Assembly (NCBI GenBank): GCA_046758905.1
Contig: JBHIBC010000025.1
Span: 1-37,301, forward strand
Direction: 5' to 3'
Source: JBHIBC01 sp046758905
GTDB lineage: Bacteria; Acidobacteriota; Polarisedimenticolia; Gp22-AA2
Length of the DNA stretch: 37,301 bases
In this document: in pieces, positions 1-7,721 of the stretch
Layout: the number at the start of each line of letters is the position of its first letter
Position numbering within the stretch: position 1 is the first letter of the stretch
Program-made: the position numbers and the translations under genes
The notes under the pieces: model-generated
Told to the model about the DNA's origin: nothing
What the model saw: only the letters and a program-made list of their open reading frames with translations
Databases searched by the model: none

Positions 1-2530
1 GGGCCGCCGCCTCGGGCGTGCCGGCGCCGCCCTCCTCCGCGAGGTGACGCGCCAGCTTGGGGCGGCCGTCCCGCGACAGCTCCTCGCGCTCCAAGTTCAG
101 GAGGACCTCCCTGGCGCGCTCGATCACCGCGGCGGGGAGCCCCGCCAGGCGCGCCACCTGGATGCCGTAGGATCGGTCGGCGGCCCCCTCCAGCACCTTG
201 CGCAGGAAGACGATCCGCTCGTTCCACTCGCGCACCGCCATCGTGAGGTTCTTCACGCGGGGGCGGAGCAGGGCCAGCTCCGTCATCTCGTGATAATGGG
301 TGGCGAAGAGCGTGCGGGCCGCGACGCGCGGGTTGTCGTGCAGGTGCTCCGCCACCGCCCAGGCGATCGACAGGCCGTCGAAGGTGGAGGTCCCGCGTCC
401 CACCTCGTCGAGGAGGATCAGCGAGCGGCGGGTGGCGTTGTTGAGGATGTTGGCCGTCTCGTTCATCTCGACCAGGAAGGTGCTCTGGCCGCGGGCGAGG
501 TGGTCGGAGGCGCCGACCCGGCTGAAGATCCGGTCGACCAGGCCGATCCGCGCCTCCGAGGCCGGGACGAAGGATCCGGCCTGGGCCATCAGCGCGATCA
601 GGGCGACCTGCCTGAGGTAGGTCGACTTCCCGCCCATGTTGGGGCCGGTGAGGATCAGGATCTGGCGGTCCTCGGCGTCGAGCAGGCAGTCGTTGGGGAC
701 GAAGCGCTCTCGTTGGAGCGCGCGCTCCACTACCGGGTGCCGGCCCTCGGCGATGCGGATGACGAGCGAGTCGTCCACCACCGGTCGCGCGTAGCGGTTG
801 GCGGCGGCCGCCTCGGCCAGCGAGGCGACGGCGTCGAGCGCCGCCACCGCGCGCGCCGTGGCCCTGAGCCGCGGCGCGGCCGCCGCCACCCCCTCCCGCA
901 GGGCGACGAAGCGCTCGTACTCGAGCGCGGCGATCCTCTCCTGCGCCGTCAGGACCTTCGCCTCGTACTCCTTCAGCTCGGGCGTGACGTACCGCTCGGC
1001 GCCGACCAGGGTTTGGCGACGCTCGTAGTCCGCCGGCACCAGCTCCCGGTTGGCGCGGCTGACCTCGATGTAGTAGCCGAAGACCTTGTTGTAGCGGACC
1101 TTCAGCGAGCCGATCCCGGTGCGGGTTCTCTCCCGTGTCTCGACCGCGGCCAGGTACGCGCGGCCGTCGCGCCGCATGGCGCGCAGGCGGTCGAGCTCCG
1201 GGTCGACGCCGTCGCGCAGCAGACCCCCCTCGCGCACCGAGGCCGGAGGGTCGTCGGCCAGCGTCGCCGCGATCCTGTGGTGCACGTCTCCCAGGACGTC
1301 CAGCCCGGCCACCAGCCGCGCGAGCAGGCGCGGGACGAGAGCGACGCCGAGCGCTCTGATCGCGGGGAGCACCCCGAGCGAGTCCCGCAGGGCCAGCAGG
1401 TCCCGCGCGCTCGCGGTGCCGAGCGAGCACCGGGCCAGGAGCCTCTCGAGATCGTGGACTCGCCGGAGGAGGCCGCGTAGCGCGGCGCGCTCGGTCGGGT
1501 GCTCGACCAGGAATCCGACCGCTTCGAGGCGCTCCTCGATCGGTCGCACGCACAGCAGCGGCCGCAGGATCCAGTCGCGCAGGAGCCGCCCCCCCATGGG
1601 CGTCTCGGTGTGGTCGAGCGCCGCCAGCAGGGTGCCGTCCCGCCCGCCGTCGCGCGAGTTCTCCGCCACTTCCAGCGTGCGCCGGGTAGCGGCGTCGAGG
1701 ATCATGGCGTCGCCCGCGTCGTGCCACACGACGCGCGTGACGTGCCTCAGGTCGGCCTTCTGCGTCTCCTGCAGGTAGTGGAGCAGGCCGCCCGCCGCGG
1801 ACACGGCGAGGGAGCGCCCTTCGCAGCCGAACCCCTCGAGCGAGGCGGTGCCGAATCGCTCGAGCAGGGCCCGATAGGCGGTCTCGCTGGCGAAGGCGTA
1901 CGAGGGGGCGCGGCTGGCCAGCACGCCGTCGAGCGCCTCCGGAGGCAGCGATGCCTGGGTCCGCTCCGCGTCGCTCAGGACCACCTCCCGCGGAGCGAAC
2001 CAGGCCAGCTGCTCGATGAGCGACTCCCGCGCCCGAGGTCCCCGGTGCTCCGCGATCCGGAAGTCTCCCGTCGACAGGTCGAGGTAGGCGCAGCCGTACC
2101 CCTCGCCGGGGCGGCCGCGGGCCGGGTCGCCCGCGACCGTGATCGAGGCGATGTAGTTCGGGGCCCGCGGCGGCAGCTGCGCCGGGTCGGTGATCGTGCC
2201 GGGCGACAGGACCCGGGTCACGGCGCGGTGGACGATCCCTTTCGCGACCCTCGGATCCTCGACCTGATCGCAGATCGCTACGCGGAAGCCCTGGCGGAGT
2301 AAGCGCGCGACGTACCCCTCGGCGGCGTGGTACGGCACCCCGCACATCGGCGCCTCGGCCCGCGTGCCGCGCCCCCGGGAGGTCAGGGTGAGCGACAGCG
2401 CCCTCGCGGCCACCCGCGCGTCGTCGAAGAACATCTCGTAGAAGTCCCCGAGCCGGAACATCAGGATGGCGTCGGGGTGCTCCGCCTTGATCGAGCGATA
2501 CTGGCGGAGCATCGGGGTGAGGTCGCTCAT
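1..2530 (-). CDS. mutS: DNA mismatch repair protein MutS (3' end outside window)
   Basis: MutS recognises base mismatches and small loops, and uses ATP to recruit MutL. Reading leftwards from ATG 2530, the frame stays open to the window edge (843 codons), so only the extreme C-terminus is missing. Seen: the N-terminal mismatch-binding Phe-x-Glu motif (F30-Y31-E32 in GDFYEMF), Walker A GPNMGGKST near residue 629, the SRVGASD and STFLVEM segments, Walker B LLDEVGRGTST, and FATHYHE. This is the normal order for the family. The start is supported by an AAGGAG Shine-Dalgarno at 2535-2540 and a perfect TATAAT -10 upstream. The gene is transcribed divergently from the small membrane protein at 2628. 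Length fits MutS1 (about 850-900 aa) rather than MutS2, which lacks the FxE domain. Confidence 0.97.
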   Translation of the reverse strand, partial: MSDLTPMLRQYRSIKAEHPDAILMFRLGDFYEMFFDDARVAARALSLTLTSRGRGTRAEAPMCGVPYHAAEGYVARLLRQGFRVAICDQVEDPRVAKGIVHRAVTRVLSPGTITDPAQLPPRAPNYIASITVAGDPARGRPGEGYGCAYLDLSTGDFRIAEHRGPRARESLIEQLAWFAPREVVLSDAERTQASLPPEALDGVLASRAPSYAFASETAYRALLERFGTASLEGFGCEGRSLAVSAAGGLLHYLQETQKADLRHVTRVVWHDAGDAMILDAATRRTLEVAENSRDGGRDGTLLAALDHTETPMGGRLLRDWILRPLLCVRPIEERLEAVGFLVEHPTERAALRGLLRRVHDLERLLARCSLGTASARDLLALRDSLGVLPAIRALGVALVPRLLARLVAGLDVLGDVHHRIAATLADDPPASVREGGLLRDGVDPELDRLRAMRRDGRAYLAAVETRERTRTGIGSLKVRYNKVFGYYIEVSRANRELVPADYERRQTLVGAERYVTPELKEYEAKVLTAQERIAALEYERFVALREGVAAAAPRLRATARAVAALDAVASLAEAAAANRYARPVVDDSLVIRIAEGRHPVVERALQRERFVPNDCLLDAEDRQILILTGPNMGGKSTYLRQVALIALMAQAGSFVPASEARIGLVDRIFSRVGASDHLARGQSTFLVEMNETANILNNATRRSLILLDEVGRGTSTFDGLSIAWAVAEHLHDNPRVAARTLFATHYHEMTELALLRPRVKNLTMAVREWNERIVFLRKVLEGAADRSYGIQVARLAGLPAAVIERAREVLLNLEREELSRDGRPKLARHLAEEGGAGTPEAAA

Positions 2531-2557
2531 GGGGCTCCTTGACTTCGGAGGGCGGCT

Positions 2558-2563
2558 ATTATA
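2558..2563 (-). promoter_or_regulatory. -10 element of mutS promoter (possibly bidirectional)
   Basis: On the minus strand this is a perfect TATAAT, giving a start of transcription near 2551 and a leader of about 20 nt containing the mutS Shine-Dalgarno. I see no good -35. Read on the plus strand, the same AT patch gives TATTAT at 2557-2562, so it may also serve the divergent gene at 2628. Confidence 0.5.
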
Positions 2564-2627
2564 AACCAACGCCGCGGCGACCCCGTGAGCGAGCGCCGGC
2601 GGCCGACGCGAGGAGGCGCGAGGAGCG

Positions 2628-3008
2628 ATGGCGACCGATCCGCTGGAGACCGAGGAGAGCGCGATCCGGCCGGAGGATCTGGACGAGGAGGCCCGCATCA
2701 TGCTGGTCTTCTCGTACCTCTGGGTGCTGGCGCTGGTCCCGTTCATGGTGACCAAGCGCGAGTACGTCCGCTGGCACGCCAAGCAGGGCCTGATCCTGTG
2801 CGGCATCTCGTGCCTGGTCTTCCTGACCGTGATCTTCGTCGGCGCCGTCCTGGGCACCCTCTCCAGGGTGTTCGCGTGGGTTGCGGCCTTCGTCCTCGTC
2901 AACCTCGTCCTCCTCTACCTGGCGCTGGCGCTGGTCTGCGTCATCAAGGCGATGCGCGGGGAGCGCTGGGCCATCCCCTTCCTGGGCGATCTGGTCGAGA
3001 AGATCTAG
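2628..3008 (+). CDS. Small membrane protein, DUF4870/Tic20-like
   Basis: This 126-residue protein has an acidic N-terminus (about 24 residues) followed by a hydrophobic block. Membrane segments lie roughly at residues 25-43, 55-80 and 82-108. The pattern 'YLWVLALVPFM...YVRWHAKQGLIL' matches the DUF4870/Tic20-like family of small integral membrane proteins, in which an H-A-K/R-Q-G/A-L motif between helices one and two is characteristic. No enzymatic role is established for the bacterial members and none can be read here. An AGGAG Shine-Dalgarno (2621-2625) sits 2 nt before the ATG. The stop is followed 7 nt later by the DedA start, so the two are probably co-transcribed. Confidence 0.75.
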   Translation: MATDPLETEESAIRPEDLDEEARIMLVFSYLWVLALVPFMVTKREYVRWHAKQGLILCGISCLVFLTVIFVGAVLGTLSRVFAWVAAFVLVNLVLLYLALALVCVIKAMRGERWAIPFLGDLVEKI

Positions 3009-3015
3009 TCCCGAG

Positions 3016-3633
3016 ATGACCGAGGCCATCCAGAACGCCCTGCAGGTCTCTCCCTGGGCGGGGCTGCTGCTGGTCGTGGTGATGGCGTGGCTGGAGTACG
3101 TCTTCCCTCCGGTTCCGGGCGATACCACCATGCTGTTCGCGTGCTTCTTCGCCGGGACCGGGGCAGTGCCCCTGCCGGCGGCGGCGGCGGCGTGCCTGGT
3201 CGGCAGCGTGGCCGGGGCGGCCACGGCCTACGGGATCGGGGCGCGCATCGGCGCCTCGTATTTCTTCCTGCGCTCGGAATGGGCCCGGTCGGAGCTGGGG
3301 CGCCTCGAGCGCGGCTTCGCCCGATACGGGGCGCGCCTGCTGGCCGTCAACCGGTTTCTCCCCGGGGTGCGCGGCCTGTTCCTGTACGGGGCCGGCATGG
3401 GCCGGCTGGGGTGGCGCCCGGTGCTGATCTACTCCACCTTGAGCAACGTGCTTTGGGTGGGCTTGGTCGTCTGGGCGGGGACCGCCCTCGGATCCTCGTG
3501 GACGGAGGTCCGGGTGGTGTTCCGCCGTTACGTGTGGGCGATCGGCATCGGGCTTGCGATCTACCTGATCGTGACGGTCCTGCGGGCCCGGTGGCGGCGC
3601 GCCGCGCGGCGATCGCTCAGCTCTTCTCCTTGA
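3016..3633 (+). CDS. DedA/SNARE-associated (VTT) family membrane protein
   Basis: This 205-residue polytopic inner-membrane protein belongs to the DedA family, whose members act as flippases or transporters of undecaprenyl phosphate or phospholipids and support membrane energetics. Seen: the early 'ExxFPPVPGDT' re-entrant-loop signature near residues 28-38, and the second conserved segment 'NRFLPGVRG' followed by GAGMGRLGWRP, which holds the family's essential arginines. An Arg-rich cytoplasmic tail closes it. The frame is open upstream to 2881, but ATG 3016 lies just after the preceding stop and gives a family-typical N-terminus, so the upstream part is rejected. Its 3' end overlaps the convergent SPFH-TPR gene by 17 nt. 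Confidence 0.88.
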   Translation: MTEAIQNALQVSPWAGLLLVVVMAWLEYVFPPVPGDTTMLFACFFAGTGAVPLPAAAAACLVGSVAGAATAYGIGARIGASYFFLRSEWARSELGRLERGFARYGARLLAVNRFLPGVRGLFLYGAGMGRLGWRPVLIYSTLSNVLWVGLVVWAGTALGSSWTEVRVVFRRYVWAIGIGLAIYLIVTVLRARWRRAARRSLSSSP

Positions 3634-4891
3634 GGGCCGCCTCGATGCGGCGCAGCGCCGAGCGCCGCTCCGGCTGGTCGGGCCGCAGCCGCAGGGACCG
3701 CCGTAGGTAGTCGGCCGCGCGCGCTAGGTCTCCCTTCTCCTCGTACGCCTGCGCCAGCGAGTTGTACAGCGCGTGGTTCGCGGGTCCGCTGCGCTCGGCG
3801 CGGTGAAAGTAATCGATGGCGGCGTCGAAGTCCGCCTCCAGGGCGTAGGTCACGCCCATGTTGAACAGGGCCAGGGGATGGTCCTCCCGCAGCTCCAGCG
3901 CCTTCCGGAAGGCGGCGCGCGCCTCGTCGATGCGGTTCTCCCGGACCCGCAGACCCCCCAGGCTGACGCGGAAGTCCGGGTTCTCGGGAGCCAGGCCGAT
4001 GGCGGTCCGGAAGGCGTTGTCCGCGTCTTCCACCCGGCCCGTCCGCATGAACAATTGTCCGAGCCAGTGGTGGTGCACGGCGGACGAAGGGTCCTTGTCC
4101 AGGCCGGCGGTCAGAAGGCGCTCGAGACGGCGGATCGACTCGGAGTCGCTGCGCGACTGGTACAGAACGTACAGGCGGCTCATCGGCTCGGCGGCGGCCG
4201 GGTCGGCGTACAGCGCCTCGAGGTACGCCGCCTCGGCGGCATCCGGATCGCCCTCCGCCTCCAGCACGATCCCCATGGCCGTCTGGTGCAGCGGCTCCGC
4301 CGGGTCGGACGCCAGCGCCCGCTCCGCGAGGCGCCGGGCCGAGGCGGGGAACTGGCGCTTCAGGTAGTCGAGGACGGCGTTCAGCACGACCTGGGGAGAG
4401 GGGCGTCCCACCTCCAGCCCGTCGTCCGCGATGCCGCGGGAGATCAGATCGGACGACAGCGCCGGCCCGAGGGCGCGCTCCACCTTCGAGTCCAGCAGGG
4501 CGTCGGCGCTCATCTCCTTGGCGGCGGCCCGCAGGCCCTCGCGCACCCGCCCCTTCACGTAGTCGGTCGGGTCGCGCCCGCTGCAGCCCTCGTGGAAGGT
4601 GAGGATGTCACCGGGAGAGGGCCAGGCCGCGATCCGGATCGGCAGCCGGAAGGTCGCGTTCTCCGCGGTGACAACCGCGACGCCCTCGTCGATGGTCACC
4701 GGGCGTGTGTCGTAGCGATACAGCCGGTGGTAGATCGGGACGCGCAGGTGCAGCCCCGCTCGCAGGGCGACCGCCTGGCCCCCGAGCGATTCCCGCACCG
4801 CGATCTGGTGCCCGGGCACGTACGCGACGTTGAGGGCGGCTGCCGCGACGAGGACGGCGAACGCGGCGACGACGATCTTGCGCGTGCTCAT
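3617..4891 (-). CDS. Membrane-anchored SPFH/band-7-like domain fused to TPR repeats
   Basis: This 424-residue protein has three parts. An N-terminal hydrophobic anchor or signal (residues about 4-24) is followed by a band-7/prohibitin-like stretch (about 28-155). That stretch shows 'GLHLRVPIYHRLYRYDTRP', a beta-rich block, and the segment 'VKGRVREGLRAAAKEMSADALL' ending in a 'L..DLISRGI' helix. The C-terminal 250 residues are tandem TPR units (for example around PENPDFRVSLGGLRVRENR and DHPLALFNMGVTYALE). SPFH proteins usually form membrane-attached oligomeric rings, and TPRs bind protein partners, so a membrane scaffold is a reasonable inference. Upstream in-frame codons to 5170 exist, but the start at 4891 fits the hydrophobic N-terminus and the promoter. 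No Shine-Dalgarno precedes it. Substrate and partner are unknown. Confidence 0.8.
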   Translation of the reverse strand: MSTRKIVVAAFAVLVAAAALNVAYVPGHQIAVRESLGGQAVALRAGLHLRVPIYHRLYRYDTRPVTIDEGVAVVTAENATFRLPIRIAAWPSPGDILTFHEGCSGRDPTDYVKGRVREGLRAAAKEMSADALLDSKVERALGPALSSDLISRGIADDGLEVGRPSPQVVLNAVLDYLKRQFPASARRLAERALASDPAEPLHQTAMGIVLEAEGDPDAAEAAYLEALYADPAAAEPMSRLYVLYQSRSDSESIRRLERLLTAGLDKDPSSAVHHHWLGQLFMRTGRVEDADNAFRTAIGLAPENPDFRVSLGGLRVRENRIDEARAAFRKALELREDHPLALFNMGVTYALEADFDAAIDYFHRAERSGPANHALYNSLAQAYEEKGDLARAADYLRRSLRLRPDQPERRSALRRIEAALKEKS

Positions 4892-4901
4892 GCGGCGCGC
4901 G

Positions 4902-4930
4902 AGTCTATCCCACGTCCCGGAGGGTGTCAA
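4902..4930 (-). promoter_or_regulatory. Sigma70-type promoter of the SPFH-TPR gene, leaderless
   Basis: Minus strand TTGACA (4925-4930), 17-nt spacer, TAGACT (4902-4907). Only 10 nt separate the -10 from the ATG at 4891, so the mRNA would start about 4 nt before the start codon. Confidence 0.65.
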
Positions 4931-4967
4931 CGCGAGCGCCCGCGCGGGGCGCGGCCACGGGATCGTG

Positions 4968-4973
4968 TAGGAT
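4968..4973 (+). promoter_or_regulatory. Probable -10 of lolA, leaderless arrangement
   Basis: TAGGAT lies 9 nt before the lolA ATG, with no Shine-Dalgarno and no clear -35. It is proposed by analogy with the better-formed leaderless promoters in this window. Confidence 0.4.
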
Positions 4974-4982
4974 AGGGGCGCG

Positions 4983-5627
4983 ATGTGCGTCCCGATGCTG
5001 TGCACCGCGCTGCTGGCCGCCCCCGCCGCGGCCTCGCCGCCCCCCGAGGCGGCGATCTCGGAGGCGCGGCTGCTGGAGGCGGCCCTCGAGGGTATCCGGG
5101 GCTTGGTCGCGTCGTTCACCCAGACGGTGGACTCGCCGGCGCTGCCCGCGCCGCAGGTGGAGCGCGGCACGGTCTACATGCTCCGGCCGGGACGGATGCG
5201 TTGGGAATACGGGGAGCCCCCGGGAAAGCTGGCGATCGCCGACGGCCGCAGGACGTGGCTCTACCTCCCCGAGGATCGGCAGGCGATCGTGGCGCCGCTG
5301 GATCTCGAGGATCCGGGCCCCGGTATGGGGCTGCTGATGCGCCCGCGGGTCGATCTGTTGCGCGAGTTCCGGGTCGCGTGGGGGCCGCCGGAGAGCGGGG
5401 GCTCCCGCCCCCTGATGCTGACGCCGCGCTCCTCACGGGCCGGCTATCAGCACCTCCTCGTCCTGACCGACGCCGAGCACCTGATCCGCTCCCTCGTCGT
5501 CGTCGACACGCTGGGCGGGCGGACCACTTACCGCTTCAGCCGCCTGCGCCGGTTGCCGGATCTGGACCCGTCGTTGTTCCGCTTCACGGTGCCGGAGGGG
5601 ATCCAGGTGCAGGAGGTGGCGCGCTGA
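4983..5627 (+). CDS. lolA: Outer-membrane lipoprotein carrier protein LolA
   Basis: LolA ferries mature lipoproteins across the periplasm from the LolCDE exporter to the outer membrane. The 214-residue product has a short signal peptide (about residues 1-18, ending near AAAS). It then shows the LolA pattern: 'VASFTQTV', a beta-strand 'GTVYMLRPGRMRWEY', 'PPGKLAIADGRRTWLYLPEDRQ', and late strands with 'LSRLRRLPDLDPSLFRFTVPEG'-type sequence. Length matches the family (about 200 aa). The M-C-V-P start may be preceded by other codons, but none is supported by a ribosome site. It is divergent from the SPFH-TPR gene across a 91-nt promoter region. Its presence argues for an organism with an outer membrane. 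Confidence 0.85.
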   Translation: MCVPMLCTALLAAPAAASPPPEAAISEARLLEAALEGIRGLVASFTQTVDSPALPAPQVERGTVYMLRPGRMRWEYGEPPGKLAIADGRRTWLYLPEDRQAIVAPLDLEDPGPGMGLLMRPRVDLLREFRVAWGPPESGGSRPLMLTPRSSRAGYQHLLVLTDAEHLIRSLVVVDTLGGRTTYRFSRLRRLPDLDPSLFRFTVPEGIQVQEVAR

Positions 5628-5661
5628 GCCGGGGCGCGGGGGCGCGACGCGGCCGTCGTCC

Positions 5662-5691
5662 TTGCAAACGCCGCGAACGCGGTGCTAAGAT
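5662..5691 (+). promoter_or_regulatory. Promoter for the 5788 gene
   Basis: TTGCAA (5662-5667), 18-nt spacer, TAAGAT (5686-5691) preceded by TGC as in an extended -10. A leader of about 90 nt ends in an AGGGAG ribosome site before ATG 5788. Nothing else is seen in the 160-nt gap after lolA. Confidence 0.55.
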
Positions 5692-5787
5692 CGCGCGCCT
5701 TCGGCCCGGCCCGGAGGACGTCGTGGCATCCGGAGTATCCGCCCACACCGTCAAGCGGCAGCGCACCGGCGACCGCTAGGGAGCGCG

Positions 5788-6519
5788 ATGGACACAGCGC
5801 AGGTCCGTCTCTCCTCTCGCCGACGCTCGGCGGCGCTCGCCGCCGTCGCGGTCGCGTTGACCTCACTCCTGACGCTCCAGCACCCGGCCGCCGGGCGGGA
5901 GCGTCAGGTTCAGGTGCGCGGGAGGCTGACGGACGAGTCGGGCGCGCCGGTTCCCGGCCAGACGGTCCGCCTCCTGAAGTCGCGCACCATCGTCGACCTG
6001 AAGGCGCTCGAGAAGCGCTCCCAGGATGTGGAGCAGACGCGTGTCACCACAGACGCGCACGGGTTCTACGAGATGAGCTTCACGGTCGACCCGCGGTTCC
6101 GCTACTACTATCTGCGCTTCTACGATCCGAAGCAGTTCGACGCGGTCAAGTACCGTCTGCCCGACGACCGTGACATCTCGCGCCGCGCCCGCCGGGGGAG
6201 GCCGGTTCACGCCGACGCCGTGTTCGAGTTCCATCCCGACTGGCCCGAGGTGAAGGCGCTGATCGACCGGTACGGGCCCGCCACGCACGTGGGCCAGATC
6301 CTGAGGACGCTGGGCCTGCCGACGCGCCGCACGCCGCAAGCCTCCGGCCGGGAGCTGTGGGTGTACGACCCCGCGGGCGTCTCCTACCTGCTCGAGGGGA
6401 TGCGGGTCGTGCAGACCCGGCATCGCGGCGATCCGGCGGACCCCCCCACTGGGGCGTCCGCCGTGCGCCTCCCGATCCCGGACCCCGGGCTCGAGGAAGA
6501 GGAGCCGGAGGAGCCATGA
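5788..6519 (+). CDS. Secreted protein with carboxypeptidase-regulatory-like (Ig/CnaB) domain
   Basis: This 243-residue product has an Arg-rich n-region and hydrophobic core (about residues 10-36) that reads as a signal peptide or anchor. Residues about 40-120 fit a carboxypeptidase-regulatory-like beta-sandwich ('VRGRLTDESGAPVPGQTVRLL' then 'VTTDAHGFYEMSFTV'). The next section, 'HPDWPEVKALIDRYGPATHVGQILRTLGLP', looks helical and precedes a small beta segment that mentions no known motif. The C-terminus is acidic and Pro-rich. Such domains are common in secreted and outer-membrane proteins of Acidobacteriota; function is unknown. The stop overlaps the start of the prenyl synthase (ATGA), so the two are translationally coupled. 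Confidence 0.7.
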   Translation: MDTAQVRLSSRRRSAALAAVAVALTSLLTLQHPAAGRERQVQVRGRLTDESGAPVPGQTVRLLKSRTIVDLKALEKRSQDVEQTRVTTDAHGFYEMSFTVDPRFRYYYLRFYDPKQFDAVKYRLPDDRDISRRARRGRPVHADAVFEFHPDWPEVKALIDRYGPATHVGQILRTLGLPTRRTPQASGRELWVYDPAGVSYLLEGMRVVQTRHRGDPADPPTGASAVRLPIPDPGLEEEEPEEP

Positions 6520-7553
6520 AGCCGGCGGCCTCCCCGCTCCCGGTAACGCCTCCGCGCGCGGGGGCGGCCCGCGATCCCGGTGGACTGTCGTGGATCATCT
6601 CGCTGGTGGCCGACAAGCTGGCTCTGGTTGAGGGCGAGTGTCGCAGGAACCTCCGGTCGGAGGTCGGCATCATCGACGAGCTGGGGCGCTACATCTCCGA
6701 GGGGGGGGGCAAACGGGTACGCCCCATCCTGCTGCTGCTGTCGGCGCAGCTATGCGGCTACCGCGGGGACCGCGACGTGCTGTTCGCCTCGGTGTTCGAG
6801 TTCATCCACACCGCGACCCTGGTCCACGACGACGTGGTCGACCAGGCCGACCTCCGGCGCGGCCGCGGCTCGATGAACGCCCGCTGGGGGAACGGGCTGA
6901 CCGTCCTGCTGGGCGACTACCTGTACATCAAGTCGATGAACATGGCCCTCGAGGCGGGCGATATCCGGATCATCAAGATCCTGGCCCACATCACGCTGAA
7001 GATGATCGAGGGGGAGCTGATCGCGCACCGGCGGCGGGCGGACATCGCGATCACGGAGGAGGAGCATCTGGAGATCATCCGCCGCAAGACCGCCTACCTG
7101 TTCTCGGGCTGCGCCCGGGTGGCCGCGGTGATGTCGGGGGCCGGCCCCGAGAGGTCGGAGGCCCTGGCCGGGTACGGGATGAACTTAGGCATGGCGTTTC
7201 AGATCATCGACGACCTGCTCGATTTCGTGGCCGACGAACGGGTCCTGGGGAAGCCGGTCGCCTCCGACCTGAAGGAGGGGAAGCTCACGCTGCCGCTGAT
7301 CTACCTGCTCCAGCAGGGCGGCGCCGCGGAGCGGGCGATGGTCCAGACCGTGCTCGAGGAGCGCGACTTCCGGACCGTCGGCCGCGACGAGATCGTCGGC
7401 CTGCTGCGCCGGGGGAGGACCCTGGATCGAGCGCGCGAGGTGGCCGTAGCCTATGCCCGGAGGGCCCGTGAATCGCTGCTGCCCTTCGAGCCGAGCCCCG
7501 CCCGGGAGGCTCTGATGGCGTTGCCCGATTTCGTGGTCTCCAGGGAGTACTGA
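6516..7553 (+). CDS. ispB: Trans long-chain polyprenyl diphosphate synthase (octa-/heptaprenyl type)
   Basis: The 345-residue enzyme adds isopentenyl diphosphate units to an allylic primer to build the side chain of respiratory quinones. Seen: 'GGGKRVRP' (residues 63-70), the first Asp-rich motif DDVVD (105-109) inside 'HTATLVHDDVVD', the 'GNGLTVLLGDYL' block, 'RKTAYLFSGC', and the second Asp-rich motif DDLLD (232-236) followed by 'KPVASDLKEGKLTLPLI'. Intact motifs and length fit the long-chain E-type family; exact chain length cannot be read. The start ATG 6516 overlaps the previous stop by 4 nt. A G9 run at 6701-6709 falls in the GGGK region. An N-terminal tail of about 22 residues is Pro/Ala-rich. 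Confidence 0.93.
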   Translation: MKPAASPLPVTPPRAGAARDPGGLSWIISLVADKLALVEGECRRNLRSEVGIIDELGRYISEGGGKRVRPILLLLSAQLCGYRGDRDVLFASVFEFIHTATLVHDDVVDQADLRRGRGSMNARWGNGLTVLLGDYLYIKSMNMALEAGDIRIIKILAHITLKMIEGELIAHRRRADIAITEEEHLEIIRRKTAYLFSGCARVAAVMSGAGPERSEALAGYGMNLGMAFQIIDDLLDFVADERVLGKPVASDLKEGKLTLPLIYLLQQGGAAERAMVQTVLEERDFRTVGRDEIVGLLRRGRTLDRAREVAVAYARRARESLLPFEPSPAREALMALPDFVVSREY

Positions 7554-7659
7554 GCCATCCCCCCGATCCGCCGCGCCCCGGATCCGTCCGCCGCCGGAGG
7601 GTGCGTTTCCCTCATCTCGGCTCCCGCGCGCCGCCCTCGGGAGGCGCTCCCGGCTGTGC

Positions 7660-7665
7660 TAGGAT
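7660..7665 (+). promoter_or_regulatory. Extended -10 of smc
   Basis: TAGGAT preceded by TGTGC in the 168-nt gap between ispB and smc. No convincing -35 is present. The leader (about 50 nt) ends with AAGGAA 5 nt before ATG 7722. Nothing else is evident in this gap. Confidence 0.4.
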
Positions 7666-7721
7666 GGGCGCCTCGAACCTCGCCCGGACCGACCGGGCCC
7701 TCCCCGTAGCCAAGGAACGCG

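Noticed and set aside
44..2542. Several long plus-strand open frames opposite mutS
   Set aside because: They are Arg/Gly/Pro-rich antisense shadows; the minus strand here encodes a full set of MutS motifs.
4892..5170. N-terminal extension of the SPFH-TPR protein to 5170
   Set aside because: It would overlap lolA and its promoter on the opposite strand and places the hydrophobic anchor internally.
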